A stretch of 64,000 nucleotides of DNA, from positions 2,418,001-2,482,000 of the forward strand of contig NC_010407.1 of NCBI RefSeq assembly GCF_000069225.1, read 5' to 3'. Below the pieces are notes generated by a model, which did no database searches, was not told the DNA's origin, and was given only the letters and a program-made list of their open reading frames with translations. This stretch comes from Clavibacter sepedonicus (GTDB lineage Bacteria; Actinomycetota; Actinomycetes; Actinomycetales; Microbacteriaceae). Below are positions 50,285 to 59,912 of this stretch, piece by piece. The number at the start of each line of letters is the position of its first letter. Within the stretch, counting starts at the first letter, position 1. The position numbers were made by a program, and so were the translations under genes.

Positions 50285-52531
50285 GTGGACGACGCCATCG
50301 AGACGAACGCGATCCCCGAGCCGGAGCCCACGGAGATCACGTACGACGAGGAGCGCTTCCCGGCCCGGCCCGCCCGCCTCCGTGCACGTCCGCAGCTGCG
50401 CGCCAGCGGGATCCGCCGCTCGTCGAACGACCCGCGCGCCGCCGACGCGTCGAACCCGTCCTACGTGGAGTGGCTCCGCCGCCAGTCGATGCTCGGCGAC
50501 GCCGACGTGCTGAGCCGTGGCCTCTCCGGCTCGCCCAGCATGTGGTCGAACCCGTACGCCCGGCCCGATGCGCGCCGCGCCATCGACACCGCGTCCGTGC
50601 GGTTCACCGCCTACCCGATCTCGCTCATCACCAAGGAGGGCGAGTCGTACCTCGGCGCGCTCGGCGACCCGCAGCTGTGGGAGATCTTCCAGTCCGTCGG
50701 CATCGAGGCCGTGCACACCGGGCCCGTGAAGCTCGCCGGCGGCATCACCGAGTGGTCGCAGACCGCGAGCGTCGACGGCCACTTCGACCGCATCAGCACC
50801 CAGATCGACGCCGCGTTCGGCACGGAGGACGAGTTCCGCCGCCTCACCGAGGTCGCCGACCAGCACGGCGGCAGCGTCATCGACGACATCGTGCCCGGCC
50901 ACACCGGCAAGGGCGCCGACTTCCGCCTCGCGGAGATGGGCTACAAGGACTTCCCCGGGATCTACCACATGGTCGAGATCCCCGAGGAGGACTGGGGCCT
51001 CCTGCCCGACGTGCTGCCGGGCCGCGACGCCGTGAACCTCGACGTGGCCGCCGAGCAGGCGCTCGCCGACCAGGGCTACATCATCGGCCGCCTGCAGCGC
51101 GTGATCTTCTACGCGCCGGGCGTCAAGGAGACCAACTGGAGCGCCACGGCGCCCGTGCTGGGCGTCGACGGCCGCACGCGCCGCTGGGTGTACCTGCACT
51201 ACTTCAAGCAGGGCCAGCCCTCCATCAACTGGCTGGACCCCACCTTCGCGGGCATGCGCATGGTCATCGGCGACGCGCTGCACTCGCTCGGCGACCTCGG
51301 TGCCAGCGCGCTGCGCCTCGACGCGAACGGCTTCCTCGGCGTGGAGAAGAGCGTCGAGGGACCGGCGTGGTCCGAGGGCCACCCGCTCTCCGAGGCCGCG
51401 AACCACCTCATCGCGAGCATGGTGCGCAAGGTCGGCGGGTTCTCCTTCCAGGAGCTGAACCTGACGATGGAGGACATCCGCGACACCGGCCGCGTCGGCG
51501 CCGACCTCTCGTACGACTTCATCAACCGGCCCGCGTACCAGCACGCGCTCGCGACCGGCGACACCGAGTTCCTGCGCCTCACGCTCCGCACCTCGCTCGA
51601 GGTCGGCGTCGAGCCCGTCACCCTCGTGCACGCGCTCCAGAACCACGACGAGCTCACCTACGAGCTCGTGCACTGGGCGACCGAGCACTGCGCCGACGTG
51701 TTCCCGTTCCGCGGCGAGGAGGTGACCGGCGCGGACCTCGCCGTCGCGATCCGCGGCGACCTCCTCGAGGAGCTCACGGGCGAGAGCGCCGACTACAACC
51801 ACGTGTTCACGACGAACGGCATCGCCTGCACCACGGCGTCCGTCATCGCGGCCGCGCAGGGCTTCACCACGCTCGACGCGATCGGGGAGGACGACGTCGC
51901 CGGGATCCGCGCCGCGCACCTCCTGCTCGCCAAGTTCAACGCGTGGCAGCCGGGCGTCTTCGCGCTCTCCGCGTGGGACCTGCTCGGCGTCCTGCCGCTG
52001 CAGGCGTCCCAGGTGGCCGACCTCATCGAGGGCGGCGACACCCGCTGGGTCCACCGCGGCGGGCACGACCTGCTCGACGCAGCGCCGGAGGCCACCGCAT
52101 CCGGATCCGGCATGCCGCGCGGCCACTCGCTCTACGGATCGCTGCCCGCGCAGGTCGACGACCCGCAGTCGTTCGTCTCCGGCCTCCGCAGCGTCCTCGA
52201 GGTGCGCGAGCGCTTCGACGTGGCGCTCGGCACGCAGGTCGACGTCCCGGACGTCGGCCACCACGGCATGCTCGTGATGGTGCACCGGCTCGACAACGGC
52301 GACCCGGAGGCCGACGCGCGCCTGCAGCTGACGGTGCTCAACTTCACGGGCGAGGCGATCCTCGCGACCGTCCGCTCCGAGGAGCTCCCCGCCCGCCGCG
52401 TCGTCCGCGACGCCACCACGGGCGAGGAGGTCGGCACGGTCGACGACCTGTCCAGCTTCCCCGTGCAGCTCGAGCCCTACGCGGGCCTGTTCCTCATGCT
52501 CGACGAGGAGCAGGAGGCCGAGGAGGCGTAG
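50285..52531 (+). CDS. GH13 enzyme, trehalose synthase-like (maltose glucosyltransferase)
   Basis: 748 residues from GTG 50285 (GAGGAG upstream). A GH13 TIM barrel with the catalytic triad visible: nucleophile D346 in [11 protein letters not shown], acid/base E390 in [10 protein letters not shown] and D455 in LQNHDELT. The region [20 protein letters not shown] and the [10 protein letters not shown] stretch resemble trehalose synthase-type enzymes, which interconvert maltose and trehalose, but the usual DLVxNHTS motif is [13 protein letters not shown]. It is cytoplasmic, with no signal peptide. The C-terminal beta domain (about 630-745) is complete. Trehalose metabolism is the best guess; amylase or sucrose-active alternatives remain. 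Confidence 0.75.
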   Translation: MDDAIETNAIPEPEPTEITYDEERFPARPARLRARPQLRASGIRRSSNDPRAADASNPSYVEWLRRQSMLGDADVLSRGLSGSPSMWSNPYARPDARRAIDTASVRFTAYPISLITKEGESYLGALGDPQLWEIFQSVGIEAVHTGPVKLAGGITEWSQTASVDGHFDRISTQIDAAFGTEDEFRRLTEVADQHGGSVIDDIVPGHTGKGADFRLAEMGYKDFPGIYHMVEIPEEDWGLLPDVLPGRDAVNLDVAAEQALADQGYIIGRLQRVIFYAPGVKETNWSATAPVLGVDGRTRRWVYLHYFKQGQPSINWLDPTFAGMRMVIGDALHSLGDLGASALRLDANGFLGVEKSVEGPAWSEGHPLSEAANHLIASMVRKVGGFSFQELNLTMEDIRDTGRVGADLSYDFINRPAYQHALATGDTEFLRLTLRTSLEVGVEPVTLVHALQNHDELTYELVHWATEHCADVFPFRGEEVTGADLAVAIRGDLLEELTGESADYNHVFTTNGIACTTASVIAAAQGFTTLDAIGEDDVAGIRAAHLLLAKFNAWQPGVFALSAWDLLGVLPLQASQVADLIEGGDTRWVHRGGHDLLDAAPEATASGSGMPRGHSLYGSLPAQVDDPQSFVSGLRSVLEVRERFDVALGTQVDVPDVGHHGMLVMVHRLDNGDPEADARLQLTVLNFTGEAILATVRSEELPARRVVRDATTGEEVGTVDDLSSFPVQLEPYAGLFLMLDEEQEAEEA

Positions 52532-52571
52532 TCCTCCCGGCCTCCGGGCCCCGGGTGCGCCGACCGGCGGA

Positions 52572-52901
52572 TCAGCACCACGCCTCGAGGGCGACGTCGC
52601 GGATCCGCCGGTCGCGGATGTCCGCCCACTCCACGGCGATCCGCGGCGCGGCGATCGGATGCCGCACGAGGTCGGCGACGCGGTTCGTCAGGAGCCGGGG
52701 CGTCACGCAGCCGGACGCGAGGATCCCCGTCACGGCGACGTCGGCGCCCCGCGTGCGCTCGAGCCCCGCATGCGTGCGCACCACCCCGGCGTCGAGGGCG
52801 CGCAGGTCGTCGAGCGCCGGGATGGCGTCTCCCGCGAACGCGATGCGCGGCGTCCGCGGACGGCTGCCGCCGGTGGAGGGGTCGAGGAGCGGCGCGCGCA
52901 T
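52572..52901 (-). CDS. Hypothetical protein, coupled to upstream unknown gene
   Basis: 109 residues from ATG 52901, starting MRAPLLDPSTGGSRPRTPRI and ending RIRDVALEAWC. Alpha/beta composition, three Cys or fewer, no family recognised. The ATG shares its first base with the upstream TGA stop, so translation is coupled. It is convergent with the GH13 gene. Confidence 0.55.
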   Translation of the reverse strand: MRAPLLDPSTGGSRPRTPRIAFAGDAIPALDDLRALDAGVVRTHAGLERTRGADVAVTGILASGCVTPRLLTNRVADLVRHPIAAPRIAVEWADIRDRRIRDVALEAWC

Positions 52902-53455
52902 CAGGGCCTCCTCCGGCGACGCGGCGGGACGCGGCGATCCCCGGCGCCACCCCCGCCACGGAGGCGCCCGGTCCCGACCGGACGCCCGCCGAGCCGCACG
53001 TCGTGCAGGGCGGGCGATCCCCCGCACGGCACGACGACGAGGTCGCCGACCGCCAGGTCGTCGGGGAGCGCGACCGCGGCCGTCCCGGACGTCGGCGTCG
53101 CGGCCACGATCCGCACGACCGAGCGGCAGCCGGATCCCCGGCCGAGGACGCGCGCCTCCCCCCAGCGCGCGTCCACGCCGTCGAGGTGCCCGTCGACGCA
53201 CACGACGCGCTCCCCGTCCGCTCCCGCGAGGACGGCGGTCACCGCCACGACGACGAGCGCGCCGCAGCCGTCCCCGTCGCCGCGGATCCCCATCGCCTCG
53301 CCCGAGTGGACGCAGGGGGTGCCGCACACCTCGACGAGCCGCCGCATCGAGACCCCGGCGACCACGCCGTCGTCGAGCGCAGCGGGGAGCGCGGAGGGGA
53401 CCGCGGCGTCCTCGCCCGATGCCCGCGACGGCGCGACGGCCACGAGGACGCTCAT
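52901..53455 (-). CDS. Hypothetical Cys-rich protein
   Basis: 184 residues from ATG 53455, with GGAGG 8 nt upstream. A start at 53572 would add 39 residues with a CACC motif. Beta-rich, Val/Gly/Asp-rich, with six Cys (VCGTPCVHSGE, DGCGAL, VVCVDG, GSGCRS and VPCGGSP). The stretch AVALPDDLAVGDLVVVPCGG recalls SAF or beta-clip modules, but not enough to name. The C-terminus is basic (RRVPPRRRRRP). No family recognised. It is coupled to the next gene by a one-base stop/start overlap. Confidence 0.55.
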   Translation of the reverse strand: MSVLVAVAPSRASGEDAAVPSALPAALDDGVVAGVSMRRLVEVCGTPCVHSGEAMGIRGDGDGCGALVVVAVTAVLAGADGERVVCVDGHLDGVDARWGEARVLGRGSGCRSVVRIVAATPTSGTAAVALPDDLAVGDLVVVPCGGSPALHDVRLGGRPVGTGRLRGGGGAGDRRVPPRRRRRP

Positions 53456-53681
53456 CGCCGCGCCTCCGCCGGACGGGCGGGGACGGGGCGGACGGGGACA
53501 GCAGGCACACGGCACGGGAAGGGCGTGCGCCCAGTCCACCTCCGCGCGGATCCCGCCCGCCACCGCGCTCATGACACCCCTACGACGGCGGGCCGGAACC
53601 TCACGGCGTCCCGACGACCGGCACGGGCCGCGGAGCGTCCGCGACCTGCGGGGCCAGCGCACGTGCGTGCGATGATGAGCC

Positions 53682-55406
53682 GTGCCCGACTCGCCCCACC
53701 GCCCCACCGAGCACGGCGCTGACGGCACGGCGGCGGACATCGCGGCGGATCCCACGCCCGACCACTCCGACGCCCACGACGCGACCCCGACCCGCGTCGC
53801 CCGCCGCGCGGACGAGCGCGCGGTCACCGCCCGCGGATCCCGCCTCGACGACCTCTGGGCGCGCCTCGTCTCCACCCCCGCGCGCCGCCGCGCGTGGCAC
53901 TGGGGCGGCCCGATCGCCATCACGCTGCTCGCCGCGGTCCTCCGCATCCAGAGCCTCGGCCCCCCCGCCACGCTCGTGTTCGACGAGACCTTCTACGTGA
54001 AGGACGCGTGGACCCTCCTCCACCTGGGCTACGAGGGGTCGTGGCCCACGGATCCGAACCCCGACTTCATCGCCGGCCAGACCGACGGCTACCTGCAGGC
54101 GCCCGCGTTCGTGGCGCACCCGCCGCTCGGCAAGTGGATCATCGCGCTCGGCCTCGCGGTCTTCGGCGCGGCGGATCCCGTGGGCTGGCGCATCGCGACG
54201 GCCGTCGTCGGCACGCTCGCGGTCGTCCTCCTCATGCTCATCGCCCGCCGCCTCACGGGTTCCGCGGTCGTCGCGACGATGGCCGGGTTCCTGTTCGCGA
54301 TCGACGGCCACGCCATCGTGATGAGCCGCGTCGCGCTCCTCGACACGCACGTCATGTTCTTCGGCCTGCTCGGCTTCGGCGCGATCCTCCTCGACCGCAC
54401 CTGGCACGAGCGCCGGTTCGAGCGCCTCCTCGCCCTGCGCCGCGACGCCCGGCCCGAGGGCGCGCCCCCGCTGGAGTTCGGCCCGATCGTGCTGTGGCGC
54501 CCGTGGCTCATCGCCGCCGGCCTCGCGTTCGGCGCGACCTCCTCCGTGAAGTGGTCCGGCATCTTCTTCCTCGCGGGCTTCGGCCTCTACGTGGTGCTCA
54601 CCGACATGCTGCTGCGCCGCCGCCACGGGCTCGCCGCCTGGTTCACGGCGGGCGCGGCCGTGCAGGGTCCGGTCTCGTTCCTCCTCCTCGTGCCGGCCGC
54701 GATCGCCGCCTTCCTCGCCTCCTACGCGGGGTGGTTCGCCACCTCGAACGGCTACTTCCGCAACTGGGCGGCCGAGGGCGCGAACGCGTGGCAGGGCGGG
54801 CTCGCGTGGGTGCCCCTGTCGATCCAGAGCCTCTGGCACTACCTCGCGCAGCAGTACTCGTTCAACGTGGGGCTCGACGTCTCGCACCCGTACCGGGCGG
54901 ATCCGCGCCTCTGGCTGCTGCTCTACCGGCCGACGCAGTTCTACTACGAGGGCTACGGCTACGGCGAGTCGGGCTGCACGATCGACGCGTGCTCGGCGTC
55001 CATCACGTCGATCGCGAACCCCATCATCTGGTGGCTCTCCGTCGCCGCGATGCTCTACCTCGTGTACCGGCTCGCCGCCCGCCGCGAGTGGCGCGTGGGG
55101 CTCGTGCTCATGGGCATGGTCGTCGGGTACCTGCCGTGGCTGCTCTACGTCAACCGCACGGTGTTCCAGTTCTACTCGATCGCCTTCGAGCCGTACCTCA
55201 TCCTGTGCCTCGCGATGGTGCTCGGCATGATCCTGAGCGACCGCGGCGATGCCCGTCCGCGGCGCACGCGCGGCATCGTGATCGTGGCCGCGGTCCTCGT
55301 CGTGTGCGCGCTCGTCAGCGCGTTCTTCTACCCGCTCTGGACCGGGCAGCTCGTGCCCACCTGGTTCTGGCGGCTGCACGCGTGGATCCCCTCGGGCTGG
55401 ATCTGA
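53682..55406 (+). CDS. pmt: Dolichyl/polyprenyl-phosphate-mannose protein mannosyltransferase
   Basis: 574 residues with about 11 transmembrane helices, GT39 family. It transfers mannose from polyprenyl phosphate to Ser/Thr of exported proteins. The first extracytoplasmic loop carries the catalytic acidic pair in LVFDETFYVKDAWT, and APAFVAHPPLGKWIIALG is the second conserved patch. A cytoplasmic N-terminus of about 70 residues is charged and variable. The GTG at 53682 lies 5 nt after GATGAT. In actinobacteria pmt is typically divergent from rsmI; here 4.9 kb with DoxX, GH13 and unknown genes lies between. Confidence 0.92.
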   Translation: MPDSPHRPTEHGADGTAADIAADPTPDHSDAHDATPTRVARRADERAVTARGSRLDDLWARLVSTPARRRAWHWGGPIAITLLAAVLRIQSLGPPATLVFDETFYVKDAWTLLHLGYEGSWPTDPNPDFIAGQTDGYLQAPAFVAHPPLGKWIIALGLAVFGAADPVGWRIATAVVGTLAVVLLMLIARRLTGSAVVATMAGFLFAIDGHAIVMSRVALLDTHVMFFGLLGFGAILLDRTWHERRFERLLALRRDARPEGAPPLEFGPIVLWRPWLIAAGLAFGATSSVKWSGIFFLAGFGLYVVLTDMLLRRRHGLAAWFTAGAAVQGPVSFLLLVPAAIAAFLASYAGWFATSNGYFRNWAAEGANAWQGGLAWVPLSIQSLWHYLAQQYSFNVGLDVSHPYRADPRLWLLLYRPTQFYYEGYGYGESGCTIDACSASITSIANPIIWWLSVAAMLYLVYRLAARREWRVGLVLMGMVVGYLPWLLYVNRTVFQFYSIAFEPYLILCLAMVLGMILSDRGDARPRRTRGIVIVAAVLVVCALVSAFFYPLWTGQLVPTWFWRLHAWIPSGWI

Positions 55407-56410
55407 TGCCCGCCACCGCCACCCGTCTGCACCCCGCGCTCCCCGGCCTCGGCGCCGCGGCGGCCGCGGCGCTCGTCGCGTGGGCCGTGCACGCGCTCGT
55501 CCCGGCGATCCCGCTGCTCACGATCGCGGTCGCGCTCGGCATCGTCGCGGCGCAGATCCCCGCCGCCCGACCCGCGCTCACCGGTGCGCTCAAGCCCGGC
55601 CTCACGCTCGCGTCGAAGCGGCTGATGCGGATCGGCGTGGTGCTCCTCGGCCTGCAGCTCGGCCTCTCCGACATCGTCGGGCTCGGCTGGCGGGCCGTGC
55701 TGCTCGTAGTTGCCGTCGTGGTCCTGTCGTTCGCGGGCACCTACGCGATCGCCCGCGCGCTCCGGATGCCCGGCCAGCAGCCGCTCCTCCTCGCCACCGG
55801 CTTCTCGATCTGCGGCGCGAGCGCCATCGGCGCCATGGCCGGCGTCACGCGCGCGAAGGCCGCGGACCAGGGCGCGCCCGTCGCGCTCGTCACCCTCTGC
55901 GGCACCCTCGCGATCGCCGTGCTGCCGCCGCTCGCCGGCCCGCTCGGCCTCGACGACGTCACCTTCGGGCACTGGGTCGGCGCGGGCGTGCACGACGTCG
56001 GGCAGGTCGTCGCGACCGCCCAGATCGCCGGATCCGCCGCCCTCACCATCGCGATCGCCGTGAAGCTCACGCGCGTGCTGCTGCTCGCGCCCGTGGTCGC
56101 CGTGGCGGGCGTCGTGATGCGCCGCCGGGACGGTCGGGTCGAGGGCGCCGCGCGTCCGCCGATCGTGCCGCTGTTCGTGCTCGGCTTCCTCGCCGCCGTG
56201 CTGGTGCGCACCTTCGTGCCGCTGCCTGTCGGCGTGCTCGACGCAGCCCAGGTCCTTCAGACGGCGCTCCTCGCGATCGCGCTCGTGGCGCTCGGATCCG
56301 CGGTGCGCCTCCGCGAGCTCGTGGGCCAGGGCGGATCCGCGCTCGCCGCAGGCCTCCTCTCCTGGGCGCTCATCGCGGGCCTCGCGCTCGCGGCCGTGCG
56401 CCTCAGCTGA
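55406..56410 (+). CDS. YeiH/UPF0324-family putative anion (sulfate) exporter
   Basis: 334 residues with 9-10 transmembrane helices. The family core is visible: GLTLASKRLMRIGVVLLGLQ, TGFSICGASAIGAMAGVTRA, VALVTLCGTLAIAVLPPLAG and VGAGVHDVGQVVATAQIAGS. The family is annotated as putative sulfate exporters on weak experimental grounds. The ATG shares one base with the pmt TGA stop, so it is coupled to pmt, an unusual partner. It is cytoplasmic-membrane located. Confidence 0.88.
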   Translation: MPATATRLHPALPGLGAAAAAALVAWAVHALVPAIPLLTIAVALGIVAAQIPAARPALTGALKPGLTLASKRLMRIGVVLLGLQLGLSDIVGLGWRAVLLVVAVVVLSFAGTYAIARALRMPGQQPLLLATGFSICGASAIGAMAGVTRAKAADQGAPVALVTLCGTLAIAVLPPLAGPLGLDDVTFGHWVGAGVHDVGQVVATAQIAGSAALTIAIAVKLTRVLLLAPVVAVAGVVMRRRDGRVEGAARPPIVPLFVLGFLAAVLVRTFVPLPVGVLDAAQVLQTALLAIALVALGSAVRLRELVGQGGSALAAGLLSWALIAGLALAAVRLS

Positions 56411-56538
56411 GCCGCCCCGGCTCGCTGCTCACGCATCGCGGCGGTCCATCGAAGCGCGAGCGACGCGACGACGACGAGGACCACGGGAGCGGGGCCGACG
56501 AGGTCCGCTCGCCTTCCACCCGCACGCCGGCGCGAGGC

Positions 56539-56910
56539 TCAGTCCGGTCGCGTGAACAGGTTGACGAGGTTGCCGTCGGGATCGCGGAACAGCACCGACC
56601 GGTTGCCCCACGGCATCGTCGTCGGCTCCAGCACGACGTCCTCCAGCGAGCCGCGGAGCCTGGCGAACTCCTCATCCACGTCGTCGACGAGGAACTCGAG
56701 GATGACCGAGCGGTTGCTGGCCGGCTGCGTCGTGGCCTCCCCGAGCGTGGCGACGGTGGCTCGGCTGCCGATCGCGACGGCACCGCCTCCGGTCCTCAGC
56801 TCCGCGAACACGGGCGCCGGTCGCACGGCTGCGACACCCAGCACCGCCTCGTAGAAGCACGCGAGCCGGTCGACGTCGTCCGTGATGATCCTGATCGATG
56901 TGAAGTCCAT
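56539..56910 (-). CDS. VOC-family protein
   Basis: 123 residues, one complete VOC domain: MDFTSIRIITDDVDRLACFY at the start, ASNRSVILEFLVDDVDEEFA in the middle and WGNRSVLFRDPDGNLVNLFT at the end, the last being the family signature DPDGNLxxL. It is probably a small-molecule binder or lyase of unknown substrate. It lies 76 bp downstream of the WYL regulator on the same strand and is likely its target or partner. Confidence 0.85.
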   Translation of the reverse strand: MDFTSIRIITDDVDRLACFYEAVLGVAAVRPAPVFAELRTGGGAVAIGSRATVATLGEATTQPASNRSVILEFLVDDVDEEFARLRGSLEDVVLEPTTMPWGNRSVLFRDPDGNLVNLFTRPD

Positions 56911-56986
56911 GCTGATCCTCTCCGCCGGATCGCGTGACCCGGCGAGACCATGCTCACGGAGCTCGACGACACCGTCGTGTCGGTGT

Positions 56987-57694
56987 TTACGAGGATCCCT
57001 CGCTCGCGTAGACGGGGCGAAGGTCCCCGTGCGGGATCTCGAGGTCCTCCGCGCGGAGCTCGCGTCGTGGCGGACGCTCCCCCGTCGGGTCCGCCGTCAC
57101 GATGCGGTCCGCGCGGAACGCCCGTACCCCGTCCCGCGTCCGGCACCAGCCGATGAGGTACCAGCTCCGGTCGCGGTGCACGTACCCGAGCGGCTCGACA
57201 TCCCGCGTCGTCTCGACGTCACGCCGGTCGCGATAGCGGATCCGCAGCACCTCGCGCCTCCGGAGCGCATCCGCGAAGCCGGTCGGGAACGTGTCGGTGC
57301 GCCCGTCGTCCAGCAGGTGGATCCGCGTCGCGAGGCCGGTCGTCTCCTCCGCCCTGCGCCCCTCGGTGACGGCGAGGACCTTCTGCAGGGCCGTGGCCGC
57401 GGCCGGTGCGAACGGACCCTCACGCAGCATCGCGAGCCCGATCGTCACCGCGAGCCCCTCCTCCACCGTGAACCCCAGGGGAGCCAGTGTGTGCGCCGCA
57501 TCGATGCAGTACCCGCCCGTCCGTCCGGGCTCCGCCCAGATCGGGACACCTGCCTGCTGCAGCGCCGACAGATCCCGCTCGATCGTCCGCGAGCTCACCT
57601 CGAACCGCTCCGCGAGCTGACGCGCGCTCCGAGGACGCGGCGCCACACGACGCAGCTCCTCCACGAGGGCGTACAGGCGATCGGTGCGGGTCAC
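56987..57694 (-). CDS. HTH/WYL-domain transcriptional regulator (YafY type)
   Basis: 235 residues from GTG 57694. Residues 1-60 hold a DeoR-like winged helix (RSARQLAERFEVSSRTIERD, LSALQQAGVPIWAEPGRTGG), and residues about 135-205 a WYL domain (VLRIRYRDRRDVETTRDVEP, then SWYLIGWCRTRDGVRAFRAD). WYL proteins bind nucleic acid or nucleotide ligands and regulate stress or metabolic genes. The 80-residue helical middle is normal. The downstream VOC gene is the likely target. Confidence 0.88.
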   Translation of the reverse strand: MTRTDRLYALVEELRRVAPRPRSARQLAERFEVSSRTIERDLSALQQAGVPIWAEPGRTGGYCIDAAHTLAPLGFTVEEGLAVTIGLAMLREGPFAPAAATALQKVLAVTEGRRAEETTGLATRIHLLDDGRTDTFPTGFADALRRREVLRIRYRDRRDVETTRDVEPLGYVHRDRSWYLIGWCRTRDGVRAFRADRIVTADPTGERPPRRELRAEDLEIPHGDLRPVYASEGSS

Positions 57695-57838
57695 CGCCCC
57701 AGCGTAGGCATCGCGTGCGGTGCTGCACGCGGACGCGGACAGGTCCTCCCCCGCCACCCGTCGACCGACCGCGTCATCCCCGCCTCCCCGCATGTCGCCG
57801 CATTACGGCCCGGCCGGGGAACCGTCGGGAGCGCGGGC

Positions 57839-57844
57839 TAGCGT
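57839..57844 (+). promoter_or_regulatory. -10 box, leaderless type (metY)
   Basis: TAGCGT ends 6 nt before the ATG at 57851. Confidence 0.5.
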
Positions 57845-57850
57845 CGGGTC

Positions 57851-59147
57851 ATGGTCGATCGCGAGTACGGGTTCAAGACGAGGGCGATCCACGCGGGCAA
57901 CATCCCCGACGGCACCACGGGTGCGCGCGCCCTCCCCATCTACCAGTCGAGCGCGTTCGTCTTCGACGACACCTCCGACGCCGCCGCGCGCTTCGCGCTG
58001 CAGAAGTACGGCAACGTCTACTCGCGCCTGTCGAACCCGACGGTCGCGTCGTTCGAGGAGCGCGTCGCGAGCCTCGAGGGCGGCCTCGGCGCGGTCGCGA
58101 CGGCGAGCGGGCTGAGCGCGCAGTACATCACCTTCGCCTCGCTCGCGGGCGCCGGCGACCACATCGTCGCCTCCGCGAACCTCTACGGCGGATCCATCAC
58201 CCAGCTCGACGTGACCCTCCGCCGCTTCGGCGTGGAGACCACGTTCGTGCAGTCGAGCGACCCGGCCGACTACGCCGCCGCGATCACCGACCGCACCAAG
58301 CTCGTCTTCGCCGAGACCGTCGCGAACCCGTCGGGCGAGATCGCCGACATCGAGGGCCTCGCCGCCGTCGCCCACGCGGCCGGCGTGCCGCTCGTCATCG
58401 ACTCCACCATCGCGACCCCCTACCTCAACCGGCCCATCGAGTGGGGCGCCGACATCGTCATCCACTCGGCCACCAAGTTCCTCGGCGGGCACGGCACGAC
58501 GCTCGGCGGCGTGGTCGTCGAGTCCGGCCTCTTCGACTGGGAGAGCGCGCGCTTCCCGCTCCTCGACCAGCCCGTCCCGAGCTACGGCGGCCTCAACTGG
58601 ACCGGCAACTTCGGCGAGTACGCGTTCCTCACCCGCCTCCGCGCCGAGCAGCTCCGCGACATCGGGCCCGCGCTCGCGCCGCACTCCGCGTTCCTGCTCG
58701 CGCAGGGCGTCGAGACGCTGCCGTACCGGATGCAGGCGCACATCGACAACGCGCGGGCCGTGGCCGAGTGGCTCGATGCGGATCCGCACATCACGGCCGT
58801 CAACTGGGCGGGGCTGCCCGCCCACCCGCACCACGAGCGGGCGCGCAAGTACCTGCCGACGGGCCCCGGATCCGTGTTCACGTTCGAGGTCGCGGGCGGC
58901 CGCGCGGTCGGCCAGCGCTTCATCGAGTCCGTCGAGCTCGCGAGCCACCTCGCCAACATCGGCGACGCCAAGACCCTCGTCATCCACCCCGCGTCCACGA
59001 CGCACGCGCAGCTGAGCGAGGCGCAGCTGGTGGACGCGGGCGTGCTGCCCGGCATCGTCCGCTATCAGCGTCGGCATCGAGGACGTCGCCGACATCATCC
59101 ACGACCTGGACCAGGCGCTGACCGCCGCCACGGAAGGAGCGAAGTGA
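57851..59147 (+). pseudogene. metY: O-acetylhomoserine sulfhydrylase (MetY-like), frameshifted near the 3' end
   Basis: Cys/Met metabolism PLP enzyme that makes homocysteine from O-acetylhomoserine and sulfide. FKTRAIHAGNIPDGTTGARA, YSRLSNPTVASFEERVASLE, VIDSTIATPYLNRPIEWGAD and the PLP Lys in HSATKFLGGHGT are all present. Near 59063 one extra T follows VLPGIVR. Without it the ending is ISVGIEDVADIIHDLDQALT and a stop at 59145-59147. With it the frame enters the next gene and gives a 683-residue open frame. The lost SVGIED segment helps bind substrate, so activity is doubtful unless the T is a sequence error. Confidence 0.85.
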
Positions 59148-59902
59148 GCTTCGACACCGGCGGCGTGCCGCCCGAGAAGACCGGATCCGCTCCCCACCCG
59201 GCCGCGGACGCCGCCGACCTCGCACCGCTCGACCCCGCCGAGGAGGCCGCGGACCGCGCGGCCGGCGACGCGGCCGAGGCGCAGGCAGCCGACGCCGACG
59301 CATCCGTTCCCGCCGAGCCGGTCGCCGACCCCGACGCCGACGGCACCCAGACCACCCAGCTCCAGAACGGCCTCACCTGCGCGATCCCCCGTTCGAGCCC
59401 GCTCGCCGCGCTCCTCCGCTCCGAGCGCACGTGGACGGGCCCGAGCGCGAAGGAGCGCCAGGCGATCCTCCGCCGCGCGAAGAGCGTCGCCATCGTCGGC
59501 GCCTCGCCGAACCCGGCCCGCTCCAGCTACTTCGTCGGCACCTACCTCCAGCAGTCGAGCGACTACCGCGTGTACTTCGTGAACCCGAACGCCACCGAGA
59601 TCCTCGGGCACACGGCGTACCCCGACCTCACGTCGCTGCCCGAGGTGCCCGACATCGTCGACGTGTTCCGGAAGGCCAGCGACATCCCGTCCGTCGTGGA
59701 CGACGTGGTCGCGATCGGCGCGCCCGTCATCTGGGTGCAGCTCGGCATCTGGAACCAGGAGGCGGCGGTGGACGCCGAGGCCCGCGGCCTCACGGTCGTC
59801 ATGGACCGCTGCATCAAGGTCGAGCACGCCCGCTTCCACGGCGGCCTGCACCTGCTCGGCTTCGACACGGGCGTCATCAGCTCGCGCAAGGCCGCGGTCT
59901 AG
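59144..59902 (+). CDS. CoA-binding domain protein (YccU type)
   Basis: 252 residues from GTG 59144, 4-bp overlap with the intact metY stop. An acidic Ala-rich leader (1-85) precedes a CoA_binding_2 domain: SVAIVGASPNPARSSYFVGT, VYFVNPNATEILGHTAYPDL, PVIWVQLGIWNQEAAVDAEA and VVMDRCIKVEHAR, as in YccU/YneT proteins found next to metY in many actinobacteria. The fold binds CoA or a related ligand. Its TAG stop lies in the CTAG that received IS type A copy 2 and is kept. Confidence 0.88.
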   Translation: MSFDTGGVPPEKTGSAPHPAADAADLAPLDPAEEAADRAAGDAAEAQAADADASVPAEPVADPDADGTQTTQLQNGLTCAIPRSSPLAALLRSERTWTGPSAKERQAILRRAKSVAIVGASPNPARSSYFVGTYLQQSSDYRVYFVNPNATEILGHTAYPDLTSLPEVPDIVDVFRKASDIPSVVDDVVAIGAPVIWVQLGIWNQEAAVDAEARGLTVVMDRCIKVEHARFHGGLHLLGFDTGVISSRKAAV

Positions 59903-59912
59903 CTGTACTGGG

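Noticed and set aside
57851..59902. A genuine MetY-CoA-binding fusion protein
   Set aside because: The joining segment is Arg/His-rich out-of-frame sequence, and the true MetY ending is readable in the other frame; treated as a frameshift.
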